Shown: piece by piece, positions 48,691 to 57,036 of the stretch | Numbering within the stretch: position 1 is the stretch's first letter | Layout of the letters: each line of letters begins with the position of its first letter | Assembly: GCA_016220095.1 (NCBI GenBank) | Contig: JACRIJ010000056.1 | Location: forward strand, 1-57,203 | Direction of reading: 5' to 3' | Source: Planctomycetota bacterium | GTDB lineage: Bacteria; Planctomycetota; MHYJ01; JACQXL01; JACRIJ01 | Length of the DNA stretch: 57,203 bases | The notes under the pieces: generated by a model | Told to the model about the DNA's origin: nothing | The model's input: the letters and a program-made list of their open reading frames with translations, nothing else | The model's database searches: none | Program-made: the position numbers and the translations under genes

Positions 48691-49575
48691 CTACTTCGTG
48701 ACGGTAAATGACAGCATGGCTATTGCCGCCAGTATCGCGGCCGTGCTGGCTATTTTCAGTGCCGTTAGTTCTTCCTTCTGGAATATCCGGGCAAAAAATG
48801 TTGAGAAGAATATGGCTGAACCCGCGAACGTGCACAGATACACCGACGCGTCAAGGCGCGCCACGGCAAACGTGGCGAGGTAGAATTGCAGCATCCCTGC
48901 CACGCCCGCAAGGCAGGCATAGAAAACCGGGCGCAGTGCGTACGAAATCCGTTGGGTTGTGAATACCGCATTGCATGTGATGACTACATTTGTAGCCATC
49001 GCCGAAAAAAACATGTAAGTTATGTCGGTGCCTTTCGCGAAAGGTGGAGTGGTAAGGTCGTATTTATAAAGAAGCGTCGCCGCGGTGCCGCCCAATAAGG
49101 CTATTACTGCGAGCATGAAAAAACCGGGCTGTACGGAAGAATCTGTTTTGTTGGAGAAATACATCAGGACAAGCGCGATAAGGAAAAAAATTATCCCCGC
49201 GGCATGAAAAACGGAAAAACCTTCAAAGCCCGTATAGATGAACCAGATTATTCCTGAGAGCGGCGCGGCAAGCCACGCGAACGGCCAGAGTATGGACAGC
49301 GGTCCTTTTTTCAACGCGGCGAAGACCGCGAACAGGTTTACCAGCGTGAATAAGCCGGAGGCAGTTGAAATTCCGGCAAACCAACCGCTTCCCGGATGGT
49401 ATCCGTTGAAATAGATAAGAACCGCGGCGATGACAATGTTGGTCAAACCGAATGCCACCATGAATCCGCCGCATTGCCCCTTGTCTCCCGGCTGTTTGCA
49501 GAATAATTGGGACATTATCGCGTTCAGCAGGCCTGCAACCAGCGTGTATATTACGGCTAATGTTGTTTCTGTCAT
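48691..49575 (-). CDS. DMT/EamA-superfamily transporter
   Basis: 294 residues and about ten hydrophobic segments in two halves. GPLSILWPFAWLAAPLSGII and LAGVAGMLQFYLATFAVARL fit the drug/metabolite transporter superfamily, and the C-terminal half carries the EamA-like KEELTALKIASTAAILAAIA. Substrate unknown. It has no close operon partner, and its promoter is not obvious. Confidence 0.82.
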   Translation of the reverse strand: MTETTLAVIYTLVAGLLNAIMSQLFCKQPGDKGQCGGFMVAFGLTNIVIAAVLIYFNGYHPGSGWFAGISTASGLFTLVNLFAVFAALKKGPLSILWPFAWLAAPLSGIIWFIYTGFEGFSVFHAAGIIFFLIALVLMYFSNKTDSSVQPGFFMLAVIALLGGTAATLLYKYDLTTPPFAKGTDITYMFFSAMATNVVITCNAVFTTQRISYALRPVFYACLAGVAGMLQFYLATFAVARLDASVYLCTFAGSAIFFSTFFARIFQKEELTALKIASTAAILAAIAMLSFTVTK

Positions 49576-49668
49576 TTTTCACAACGTATAAGTAAAACTG
49601 TCAAAAACGGAAATTATATGCCCAAAGGCAAAAAAAGCAAGGAATTTCGGATTGTCTAACTGTTTTTG

Positions 49669-49696
49669 TTGATTTTAGATTTGCTTTTTGTACAAT
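49669..49696 (+). promoter_or_regulatory. Sigma-70 promoter of pfkA
   Basis: TTGATT (49669-49674), a 16-nt spacer, TACAAT (49691-49696). The predicted leader is about 100 nt and contains the hairpin at 49715-49760. Confidence 0.65.
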
Positions 49697-49714
49697 TACT
49701 CATGAACAGGAAGG

Positions 49715-49760
49715 AAGGACATCGTTCGGGTTCCGGCTCCCGGCTCCCGAACGTGTCCTT
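49715..49760 (+). repeat. CCCGG-cored hairpin in the pfkA leader
   Basis: AAGGACATCGTTCGGG (49715-49730) pairs with CCCGAACGTGTCCTT (49746-49760), 15 pairs with one bulge. The loop TTCCGGCTCCCGGCT is a CCCGG-family unit. It is flanked by AAGGAAGG and CATTATTCATT of the GAATGAAGG family. Confidence 0.88.
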
Positions 49761-49806
49761 CATTATTCATTTTGCATTTTTCAGCTTTTATTTATAGGAG
49801 GTTTTT

Positions 49807-50898
49807 ATGAAGGAAATAAAACGCATAGCGGTATCAACCGGCGGCGGCGATTGTCCCGGATTAAACGCGGTTATCAGGGCCGTTGTGAAAAGTTCGGTCA
49901 ATCTCGGATGGGAAGTCATCGGCATTCAGAAGGGCTTTGAAGGTCTTTTACATACGGATATGGCCAAGTCGCTTCATCCGAGGGATGTTGCCGGTATTCT
50001 CAATATAGGCGGCACGATACTCGGCACCACTAACAGGGGCAATCCTTTCCAATTGGAAGTCAAGGTTGGCAATAAGACAGTTACAAAAGACGTTTCCAAT
50101 GATGTAGTAAAAGGCTTCAAGAAACTGAAACTTGACGCGCTCATAGCGATCGGCGGCGACGGCACATTGAAAATCGCGAGGGACCTTGCCATGAAAGGCA
50201 TTCCTATAATCGGCGTGCCGAAGACAATTGACAATGACCTTGAGGCTACAGTGATAACATTCGGATTTGATACCGCCGTGAGCAATGCCACGGACGCGCT
50301 TGACAAACTGCAGTCCACTGCCGAGAGCCATGAACGCACGATGGTCGTGGAAGTGATGGGCCGGTACGCCGGCTGGATTGCGCTGAATTCCGGCATAGCG
50401 GGCGGGGCCGATGTGATTCTTATTCCGGAAATACCGTTTGATATTGAAAAAGTCTGCCGGAAAATTAAAGAACGCTACAAAGAACCCAAGAAATACGGTA
50501 TAGTGGTAGTTGCTGAAGCCGCGAAGATGAAGGAAGGTAAAATGTTTACAAAGGAATGCAAAGATAAAGGACGACAGGAGCCTCTCCTGGGCGGCGTGGC
50601 GCAGTATGTCGCGACGGAAATACACGACCGTACGGGCGTTGAAACAAGGAGCATGGTGCTCGGGCACCTGCAAAGAGGCGGTACGCCTACAACTTTTGAC
50701 CGTCTCGTGGCAACAAGGTTCGGATGCGCGGCTGTAAGGCTTGTGCAGAAGGGCGAATTCGGCAGGATGGTATGCCTGCGCCCGCCCGAAGTGCTGTCGG
50801 TTACGCTTGAAGAAGCGGTGAGCAAGATGAAATCCGTGCCGCTGAATTGCGATTCCATAGTGTCGGCAAGGCAGATGGGAATTTCGTTCGGGGATTAA
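49807..50898 (+). CDS. pfkA: 6-phosphofructokinase
   Basis: 363 residues. AVSTGGGDCPGLNAVIRAV starts the nucleotide site, GILNIGGTILGTTNRG follows, and AIGGDGTLKIA and GVPKTIDNDLEATVITFGFD are the catalytic and metal segments. VMGRYAGWIALNSGIAGGAD and LGHLQRGGTPTTFDR complete the fructose-6-phosphate site. Glycine in GGDGT is typical of ATP-dependent enzymes, but lysine in PKTIDND is usual in PPi-dependent ones. The combination places it near the mixed group of long PFKs, so the phosphoryl donor is uncertain. AGGAGG precedes the ATG. Confidence 0.96.
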   Translation: MKEIKRIAVSTGGGDCPGLNAVIRAVVKSSVNLGWEVIGIQKGFEGLLHTDMAKSLHPRDVAGILNIGGTILGTTNRGNPFQLEVKVGNKTVTKDVSNDVVKGFKKLKLDALIAIGGDGTLKIARDLAMKGIPIIGVPKTIDNDLEATVITFGFDTAVSNATDALDKLQSTAESHERTMVVEVMGRYAGWIALNSGIAGGADVILIPEIPFDIEKVCRKIKERYKEPKKYGIVVVAEAAKMKEGKMFTKECKDKGRQEPLLGGVAQYVATEIHDRTGVETRSMVLGHLQRGGTPTTFDRLVATRFGCAAVRLVQKGEFGRMVCLRPPEVLSVTLEEAVSKMKSVPLNCDSIVSARQMGISFGD

Positions 50899-50902
50899 TT
50901 GA

Positions 50903-50935
50903 TTAGAAGATTGGAAGATTAAAAGATTGCAGATT
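50903..50935. repeat. AGATTGGAAGATT module
   Basis: AGAAGATTGGAAGATTAAAA then GATTGCAGATT, between the convergent pfkA and ubiX genes. The same AGAAGATTGGAAGATT occurs at 55434-55449. Confidence 0.7.
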
Positions 50936-50952
50936 CTCTGTGGGCTTTGTGA

Positions 50953-51549
50953 TTAATTCGTTTTCGTTAAATTGGCAATTATTCTTTCCGTTACGAAATC
51001 CACCATATCAGAGATGTTTTTTGGTTTGTTGTAAAATGCCGGCATGGCCGGCAGGATGCACGCGCCGGCGTATTTCAGGCGCAGCATGTTTTCAAGATGT
51101 ATGCTGTTAAGGGGTGTTTCACGCGGCACCAATATGAGCTTTCTGCCTTCTTTCAGGCACACATCCGCCGCGCGTTCTATAAGGTTTTCAGACAATCCTC
51201 CGGCTATTGACCCGAGCGTGCCCATACTGCAGGGTACTATTGCCATTCCGTTGGTTTTGAATGAACCGCTTGCTATCCGCGCGCCGATATCGGAAAAATG
51301 ATAATAAAGAATATGCTTCTTAACCGTTCCGTACGGCATTTTCAGGAGTGAAGCAACGGCATTCAATACGCCCTCGCAGTCTCTCAAGGGTATTTTTACA
51401 TCCAATTCCTCCCGCAGTACCCGCGCCCCCGCGGAAGATATGCAGAGATGTATTCCGCATCCGGATTCAATCAGCATTTTCAGCAGGCGTACCGCATAGG
51501 GCATTCCGCTGGCGCCGGTTATTGCAATAATGTAATTCTTTTGTGTCAT
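50953..51549 (-). CDS. ubiX: Flavin prenyltransferase UbiX
   Basis: 198 residues. YIIAITGASGMPYAVRLLKM is the FMN-binding start and CISSAGARVLREEL follows. GMAIVPCSMGTLGSIAGGLS and LVPRETPLNSIHLENMLRL are the UbiX/Pad1 signatures, with PAMPAFYNKP at the end. It makes the prenylated FMN cofactor for UbiD decarboxylases; no ubiD is in the window. The start overlaps the stop of the upstream lipoprotein gene by 4 nt. Confidence 0.96.
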   Translation of the reverse strand: MTQKNYIIAITGASGMPYAVRLLKMLIESGCGIHLCISSAGARVLREELDVKIPLRDCEGVLNAVASLLKMPYGTVKKHILYYHFSDIGARIASGSFKTNGMAIVPCSMGTLGSIAGGLSENLIERAADVCLKEGRKLILVPRETPLNSIHLENMLRLKYAGACILPAMPAFYNKPKNISDMVDFVTERIIANLTKTN

Positions 51550-52034
51550 CTGGTTATGGTTTTGGCAACGGCGTCCGCAGGGTCGTCCGCCGTATAGGTT
51601 ACAGTTATGCTTATTTTTTTATTTTCACCTGAAGGCCGTATCCCGGATTTTATATGGATAAAAAGCGAATCCCCACAAGCATGGTCTTTCCCGGTTTTCT
51701 GCCAGCCAGTCATGTGATTGCCTTGATTTTTCCATAAGGGATCGTTTAATTCCGTTGTTTTTTCCGTTTCTTTTGGCATGGCCGCAATAAAGTTTGTTTC
51801 ATTTTCAAGGAAATATTCCATGAAAACAATGCCTTTCACGGGGCGTACCTGCGCGCCATTTTCGTCAAGGAAACGTATTTCAACCCATAGATGGTATTCT
51901 GTGATTTCGTTGCCGGAGATGTCTTCCATGACGGCCGCGTCAATGGTTTTGACGCTGTTTGCGGCATGCTTGCCGCAGGACAGGCCTGTCAGGGGCATAA
52001 GCGCAAGGAGAAACAAAAACAGCGGGTATTTCAT
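51546..52034 (-). CDS. Probable lipoprotein of unknown function
   Basis: 162 residues from the ATG at 52034, preferred because it begins a signal peptide (KYPLFLFLLALMPLTGLSCG). The cysteine is in a lipobox-like place, though GLSC is not ideal. The rest is a small beta-rich domain (EITEYHLWVEIRFLDENGAQ, HACGDSLFIHIKSGI). A possible weak promoter (TTGACA at 52067-52072, TACTTT at 52044-52049) lies close to the ATG. It is coupled to ubiX. No family recognised. Confidence 0.65.
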   Translation of the reverse strand: MKYPLFLFLLALMPLTGLSCGKHAANSVKTIDAAVMEDISGNEITEYHLWVEIRFLDENGAQVRPVKGIVFMEYFLENETNFIAAMPKETEKTTELNDPLWKNQGNHMTGWQKTGKDHACGDSLFIHIKSGIRPSGENKKISITVTYTADDPADAVAKTITR

Positions 52035-52097
52035 ATTGTTCTGAAAGTAACTTATAAAAGGCAAAATGTCAAGCAAAAAATACCTCGTCGTTTCTTC

Positions 52098-52126
52098 TTG
52101 ACACTGCGCGCAAAAAAAAATATAAT
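52098..52126 (+). promoter_or_regulatory. Sigma-70 promoter of the hybrid kinase gene
   Basis: TTGACA (52098-52103), a 17-nt spacer, TATAAT (52121-52126); both boxes are perfect. Confidence 0.85.
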
Positions 52127-52177
52127 TGCCGCAGGTATATAGAGGCTTATGGGGCGGTTTCTTCTTAAGGAAAACTT

Positions 52178-54742
52178 TTGTACATGAATACGTCACGCCG
52201 GTCTGAAAAACAGGTATTTCGCCTTGTCGCGGAACTCAAAGCTGTTACGCAATTAACGGGCCTTATGACCGTCATTATGGATATAGAAACGCTTGCCCAG
52301 CACGTCGTAATGCGCCTGCCTGAAATTACGGGTTGTTATAACGGCAATTTTTTCCTTTTTGAAGGCGGCGAATTGGTATTGATTGCCGGCGCCGGCGGAT
52401 ATAAGAACGGTAAGGCGCCCGTAGGCCATAGATTGCCTCAGGGCAAAGGCATTATAGCAAGCGCGGCTGAGAGCGGCCGCCCATTATACGTTCCTGATGT
52501 CAGGAAGGACAGCCGTTACATTTCGTGCGATACATTGCCTGATACGCTTTCCGAACTGGCGATTCCTGTCGTGCACGGCGATTCAATACTGGGCGTTATA
52601 GACATCCAGTGCAAAGCCGTTAATGGTTTTGACGATGTTGATTTTGAAGTCCTTGGAATACTGGCAAATCAGCTTGCGGTTTCAATTCAGAATGTAAGGT
52701 TATATGAGCAGTCAAAAACCCAGGCTGAAGACCTGGCGATGCTTTTTGAAACAGGGCAGTTTTTTTCATCAACCCTGGACCATGACAAGATCATGCATGA
52801 AATCAGCAGGCGCTGTGTGGAGCTTTTGGACGTTGACCTTTTCCTGCTGAGGCTTATAGAGAACGGATTGCTCGTCGTAAAAGGCAATTATTACCGGAAG
52901 CCAGCGGAAAAAGAACTTATTGACAAACTGCTTGCTGAGAATCCGATTCATATCGGAGAAGGCATTGCGGGCCGCGTGGCGCTTACGGGCGAACCTGCCG
53001 TTTCCGGCGATGAGCCGATTGAGACCCAGACTATGCCGGCTTATGTGGATTACCTTCGCCGCAGGAAATGGCTGTTGGTGCCGATGAAAATAAAGGACAA
53101 AACGATCGGAGTGCTTACTTTCATAACGTCAAATCCGAAAAGGATTTTTTCGCCGCGCGATATTTCCCTCGCGCAGGGCATAGCCAACCAGGCGGCAATC
53201 GCCATCGAGAACGCTCGGCTTTTTGACAGAGTGGAAAAGTCCGAGAAGTATTACCGCACTATACTGGAAAATTCCGCTGACGCCATTATTTCTATTGATG
53301 CTGATTTGAAGATAATCGCGTGGAGTTCGGGGGCCAGCCGTATATTCGGTTACACAAAGGACGAGGTAATAAATAAATCGCTGGAAATAATAGTCCCTGA
53401 TAATCTGAGGGAACAGATGAGGCATGTGGCCATGGAAGTCCGTAAGAAGGGCTATTTGCGCGGATGGCAGACACAGCGCCGCGCGAAAGACGGTTCGCTG
53501 GTGGATGTTGAAATAACCGTTACAGATATGGGAGATGACGCGGGTTACGTGGCTGTTTTGCGGGATATAACAGAACGCAAATCGCTGGAAGCCCAGCTTA
53601 TACAATCAAAGAAAATGGAAGCAATAGGACGCCTCGCTGGAGGCATTGCGCATGATTTTAATAATTTGCTTCAGACCATATTGGGTTTTTGCGGCGTTCT
53701 GCAGGGCGAACTTGGCGGCAATAAGGCGTGCGAATCGGACTTGGATGAAATCAAAAAAGCCGGACTCCTGGCGGTTTCACTGACACGGCAATTGCTGGCA
53801 TTCAGCCATAAGCAGGAATATGAATTGAAACTAGCGGACCTTAATAATATAGTGGTAAGCATGGGGAAAATGCTTAGAAGGCTTATAGGCGAAAATATAA
53901 ATTTAATAACGGATTTGAATCCCTCTCTGCGGTTCATCAAGGCTGATACGGGGCAGATTGAACAGGTGCTGATGAACCTTGCGGTTAATGCGAAAGACGC
54001 AATGCCTGACGGCGGGAATTTGACCGTCAAAACAGTCAATGTCCGCATAAGCGGAGAACAGTGCAGGGACATGCCGGAAAGCAGACCCGGCGAATTCGTA
54101 CGCCTGACGGTTTCAGATACCGGAATCGGAATGGATGACGAGTTCATTCAGCATATCTTTGAACCGTTTTTTACGTCAAAACAGCTTGGCAAGGGCACGG
54201 GGCTCGGCTTGTCCGTTGTTTACGGCATTATCAAACAGCATGGCGGATGGATAAACGTTGTCAGCAGGCAGGATAAAGGCTCGGAATTCAGGATTTATCT
54301 GCCGGTGCTGATTACTTCCGAAAAACTTGATAAAAATATCGGCAGAATAACCGCTTCCATGAAGGATACGCGCGGTAACGGCGAACGTATTCTTCTTGTG
54401 GAAGACGAGGAAGGCGTGAGAAATTTCATCATCAGGGCGCTTAGTAATAACGGTTATAAGGTCTTTGGCGCGGGGAATGCGCAGGAGGCTATGGATGTTT
54501 TTAAAAAAGAAAAAGGGAATTTTCAGCTGGTCTTCAGCGATGTGGTTCTGCCGGACGAGAACAGCCTTAAACTCATAAGCAAGATACTTTCCCGCAAACC
54601 GAAAATAAAAATCCTGCTCAGCAGTGGATATATAGTGGAAAGGTCGCAGTTGGATATGATACATAAACAGGGGTTTAAGCTCCTGCATAAACCGTACGTA
54701 TTGCGCGATTTGCTGGTTGCTGTTAAAGAAGCGGTGGGATAG
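52178..54742 (+). CDS. Cytoplasmic hybrid sensor histidine kinase (GAF-GAF-PAS-HisKA-HATPase-REC)
   Basis: 854 residues from a TTG at 52178 (AAGGA with a 7-nt gap), or 852 from the ATG at 52184. Order: GAF (about 20-165), GAF (185-345), PAS (350-470, ILENSADAIISIDADLKIIA), HisKA with the H-box GGIAHDFNNLLQ (about 490-550), HATPase (VLMNLAVNAKDAMPDGG, DTGIGMD, GKGTGLGLSVVYGI) and a C-terminal receiver (ILLVEDEEGVRN, LVFSDVVLPDE, SSGY, KPY). No membrane helix, so it senses a soluble cue. No separate response regulator or target gene is adjacent. Confidence 0.96.
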   Translation: MYMNTSRRSEKQVFRLVAELKAVTQLTGLMTVIMDIETLAQHVVMRLPEITGCYNGNFFLFEGGELVLIAGAGGYKNGKAPVGHRLPQGKGIIASAAESGRPLYVPDVRKDSRYISCDTLPDTLSELAIPVVHGDSILGVIDIQCKAVNGFDDVDFEVLGILANQLAVSIQNVRLYEQSKTQAEDLAMLFETGQFFSSTLDHDKIMHEISRRCVELLDVDLFLLRLIENGLLVVKGNYYRKPAEKELIDKLLAENPIHIGEGIAGRVALTGEPAVSGDEPIETQTMPAYVDYLRRRKWLLVPMKIKDKTIGVLTFITSNPKRIFSPRDISLAQGIANQAAIAIENARLFDRVEKSEKYYRTILENSADAIISIDADLKIIAWSSGASRIFGYTKDEVINKSLEIIVPDNLREQMRHVAMEVRKKGYLRGWQTQRRAKDGSLVDVEITVTDMGDDAGYVAVLRDITERKSLEAQLIQSKKMEAIGRLAGGIAHDFNNLLQTILGFCGVLQGELGGNKACESDLDEIKKAGLLAVSLTRQLLAFSHKQEYELKLADLNNIVVSMGKMLRRLIGENINLITDLNPSLRFIKADTGQIEQVLMNLAVNAKDAMPDGGNLTVKTVNVRISGEQCRDMPESRPGEFVRLTVSDTGIGMDDEFIQHIFEPFFTSKQLGKGTGLGLSVVYGIIKQHGGWINVVSRQDKGSEFRIYLPVLITSEKLDKNIGRITASMKDTRGNGERILLVEDEEGVRNFIIRALSNNGYKVFGAGNAQEAMDVFKKEKGNFQLVFSDVVLPDENSLKLISKILSRKPKIKILLSSGYIVERSQLDMIHKQGFKLLHKPYVLRDLLVAVKEAVG

Positions 54743-54850
54743 TGGATCTGAGATCTGAGATTTGAGATCTGTGGACGGTGGCCAGTGGATAGCGTGTCTC
54801 GTTCAAGTCTCTTAAAAGTCTCATGAAGTCCCTGTTAGAAAGCCGTACGT
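54743..54850. repeat. Intergenic repeat modules
   Basis: GATCTGAGATCTGAGATTTG (GATTTAAG family), then GTGGACGGTGGCCAGTGGAT, then CTCGTTCAAGTCTCTTAAAA with GTCTCATGAAGTCCCTGTTA, a single arm of the GAGAC family matching the right arm of the 34 kb hairpin. No partner arm is nearby. Confidence 0.8.
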
Positions 54851-54964
54851 TTGTCCCTCTGTTTAAGTTCATTTCGGATATTATCAAAATTCATGCAACT
54901 TTTTCAGCCTTTCCGCGTTTAAATAATTGAAAATAACAAACTGGTATAAAAAAGGATGCTGCCT

Positions 54965-55432
54965 GTGAAACTGATAAAAATACAGAAATGGAATATTGCG
55001 CTGGTTGTCATGGTTATGGCGCTGGTAATTGCCTGCATCTACGGGACTGAAGACGCCGGCCAGCCGAAATCGGGAACTGTCGCCGGAGAGTTAAAGGGAG
55101 TTCGGACGATTTATTTTTCGGATGATGAGGGGGATTTCAGCAAGCCGTCAGGCAAACTCGGCAGGTATTACGCGGTCAGCGCGCCGGAAGAAGTTAATTC
55201 AATAATTGAAAGCCTTGACCTTACGGATACGCGGCAGGAAACGGGCGGGTACAGGACAAACGGGAAGATAAAAAATTCCATATTGTTTGTGAAATCCGAA
55301 GGGTCGTATCTGCAGGCTGATTTCATTGACCCGAACCTGCGTTTCTATGATAATGGCGGCGCATTGATTTCCGAATTTGAGATAAGCAAAAAAGCAGTTA
55401 AGGCAATCAGGCAGTATCTGACGAAAAATTAA
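54965..55432 (+). CDS. Probable lipoprotein of unknown function
   Basis: About 155 residues. The GTG at 54965 is preferred because AAAGGA lies 8 nt upstream; the in-frame ATG at 54956 overlaps that site. Signal segment NIALVVMVMALVIACIYG contains the lipobox VIAC. The mature domain is small and mixed (GVRTIYFSDDEGDF, NSILFVKSEGSYLQADFIDP, ISEFEISKKAVKAIRQYL). Family not recognised. Confidence 0.7.
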   Translation: MKLIKIQKWNIALVVMVMALVIACIYGTEDAGQPKSGTVAGELKGVRTIYFSDDEGDFSKPSGKLGRYYAVSAPEEVNSIIESLDLTDTRQETGGYRTNGKIKNSILFVKSEGSYLQADFIDPNLRFYDNGGALISEFEISKKAVKAIRQYLTKN

Positions 55433-55744
55433 GAAGATTGGAAGATTTGCAGATAAGAAAATGATGGTTCATTTCATTTCATGTTGCATAAAAAATTGCA
55501 TAACAATCCGAAATGTGGTATAATAATTATGAGAAGGAAGAATGAAAAATGAAGAAGGAAGGACGACGATGATAGGTGATAAAATGATAGATGCGAAAAC
55601 GTCTTTCACCTCTTATCCTATCACCCTGCCACCTTTCGTCGTTTAGTCGTTTCGTTCTTCGTGTCTTCTCCCTTTTACTTAATATAATTATAATGTAAGG
55701 GAATCCTGTAAGGAGTGGCAAAAACCGTTTATTTTATATGATTT
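55433..55744. repeat. Intergenic repeat modules and a possible promoter
   Basis: AGAAGATTGGAAGATT at 55434-55449 repeats the 50905 module. TTGCAT (55496-55501), a 17-nt spacer and TATAAT (55519-55524) form a plausible plus-strand promoter. GGAAGAATGAAAAATGAAGA (55535 on) is of the GAATGAAGG family. GATAGGTGATAAAATGATAG and TCACCTCTTATCCTATCACC could pair. CACCCTGCCACCTTTCGTCG repeats 2093. A further -10-like TATAAT lies at about 55683. Confidence 0.65.
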
Positions 55745-56518
55745 ATGTTTAAAGACCATCCGAAATTCAAAAAGCCCGATGATAAAAACGCCATAATATG
55801 GCGCTATATGGATTTTGTAGGATTTGTGTCCCTGTTGGATAAGAAATCGCTGTATTTCTCAAAAGCGGACGAACTCCAGGATCCTTACGAGGATAAATTT
55901 GCAAATGCGGTTTTCGGGCATAGGATAGGGGAGACAAAAAAATTCGCAAAAGAACCGAAGAAAAAGGCGGAACAACGTCCCGATGCCGTCAATCCTGCTG
56001 ATGCCGTGTTGACTTACGTCAATTGCTGGCATATCAATCATATTGAATCCACTTCCATGTGGCAGGTGTATCTTAAGAGCGATGAAGGCGTCGCAATCCA
56101 GAGCACGTACGGAAAACTCAAACAGAGTTTCAGCGCATACGCCAAAGGCGATGTTTGTATCGGACAGGTTGGATACCTTGATTTCGCCGTGGATCCCGTG
56201 CCTAAAGATTACGATGAATGGCCTTTTCTGTACAAAAGGAGCTCGTTTTCGTATGAGCGCGAATTGCGCGCAATAGTGCGCGAGGAACATGTTGATTTGA
56301 CAAAAGGCCCGCATGAATTAGGCAAATATATATCCGTCAATCTTGACATGCTGATAGAAAAGATATATGTCTCCCCTGCGGCGCCTATATGGTTTTCCGA
56401 ACTCGTAGATTCGATAACGGGTAAATTAGGATTGGCTAAAAAAGTAATACACTCCCAGTTGGCTTCTTCCGCGCATCCCGCGGAAAAAGCAGGGGAGGAA
56501 TGGTTTAATAAGAAGTAG
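55745..56518 (+). CDS. DUF2971 family protein
   Basis: 257 residues. IIWRYMDFVGFVSLLDKKSL, YFSKADELQDPYEDKF, SMWQVYLKSDEGVAIQSTYG and FSYERELRAIVREEHVD are the conserved blocks of DUF2971, a cytoplasmic family of unknown function often found in accessory regions. An in-frame stop six bases upstream fixes the ATG at 55745. It has no operon partner and is surrounded by repeat modules. Confidence 0.85.
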   Translation: MFKDHPKFKKPDDKNAIIWRYMDFVGFVSLLDKKSLYFSKADELQDPYEDKFANAVFGHRIGETKKFAKEPKKKAEQRPDAVNPADAVLTYVNCWHINHIESTSMWQVYLKSDEGVAIQSTYGKLKQSFSAYAKGDVCIGQVGYLDFAVDPVPKDYDEWPFLYKRSSFSYERELRAIVREEHVDLTKGPHELGKYISVNLDMLIEKIYVSPAAPIWFSELVDSITGKLGLAKKVIHSQLASSAHPAEKAGEEWFNKK

Positions 56519-56575
56519 GAGTTATGGGGTTTAAGAGTTATGGGGTTGAGGAGTTACGGGGTTGAGGAGTTTTCT
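56519..56575 (+). repeat. 16-nt tandem repeat
   Basis: GAGTTATGGGGTTTAA, GAGTTATGGGGTTGAG, GAGTTACGGGGTTGAG and a partial fourth unit, starting right after the DUF2971 stop. Confidence 0.8.
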
Positions 56576-56619
56576 GGTACAGGGTGAATTCACTGAATCG
56601 TAATATATTATGCCGTTCT

Positions 56620-57020
56620 AAACAATCCCCTCCCCCTCACGACCGAAGGAAGTCCTGCCGTAGTACTGAGCACTTCGCTTCGGTTCAGTGTAAACTTAGC
56701 GAAGCAAGCGAAGCGAATGGAGATGGGGGAGGGACAGGGTGGGGGTGATAACGTGTACTTAGTTGTGTGTACTTTGTACTTTGGACGCCGCCGTACAAAC
56801 TACAAAGTACAAATTATTCAAGAGGGAGGGGGGAGAGGCGCTAAATATACGTTTTCAGTGTGTTCGGTGTGTTCAGTGGTTAATTATCGTATTTCGTGGT
56901 TTTGGTTGCGCCTGCGCACCGGAGCGTGCTTCGGCCTGCCTGCGCGGCTTGTCCTCCGAAGCCAAAGCGAAGGAGGAAGCCGCTTCGGCAAAGGCAGGCG
57001 CAGAAGTTTACAAACTATAG
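56620..57020. repeat. Repeat cluster: G/C-run palindrome, TTTGTACTTTG palindrome, GC-rich module
   Basis: ATCCCCTCCCCCTCACGA (56625-56642) faces GGGGGAGGGACAGGGTGGGG (about 56725-56744). TTTGTACTTTG (56773-56783) pairs perfectly with CAAAGTACAAA (56803-56813). GTGTTCGGTGTGTTCAGTGG (56859-56878) is another repeat-like module. 56905-57003 holds TGCGCCTGCGC...GCCTGCCTGCGCGGC and GCCGCTTCGGCAAAGGCAGG as inverted parts. No gene is seen. Confidence 0.7.
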
Positions 57021-57036
57021 TATTTCGTCACGTCAC

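Noticed and set aside
49948..50673. 241-codon minus-strand frame opposite pfkA
   Set aside because: Antisense shadow of a fully conserved phosphofructokinase.
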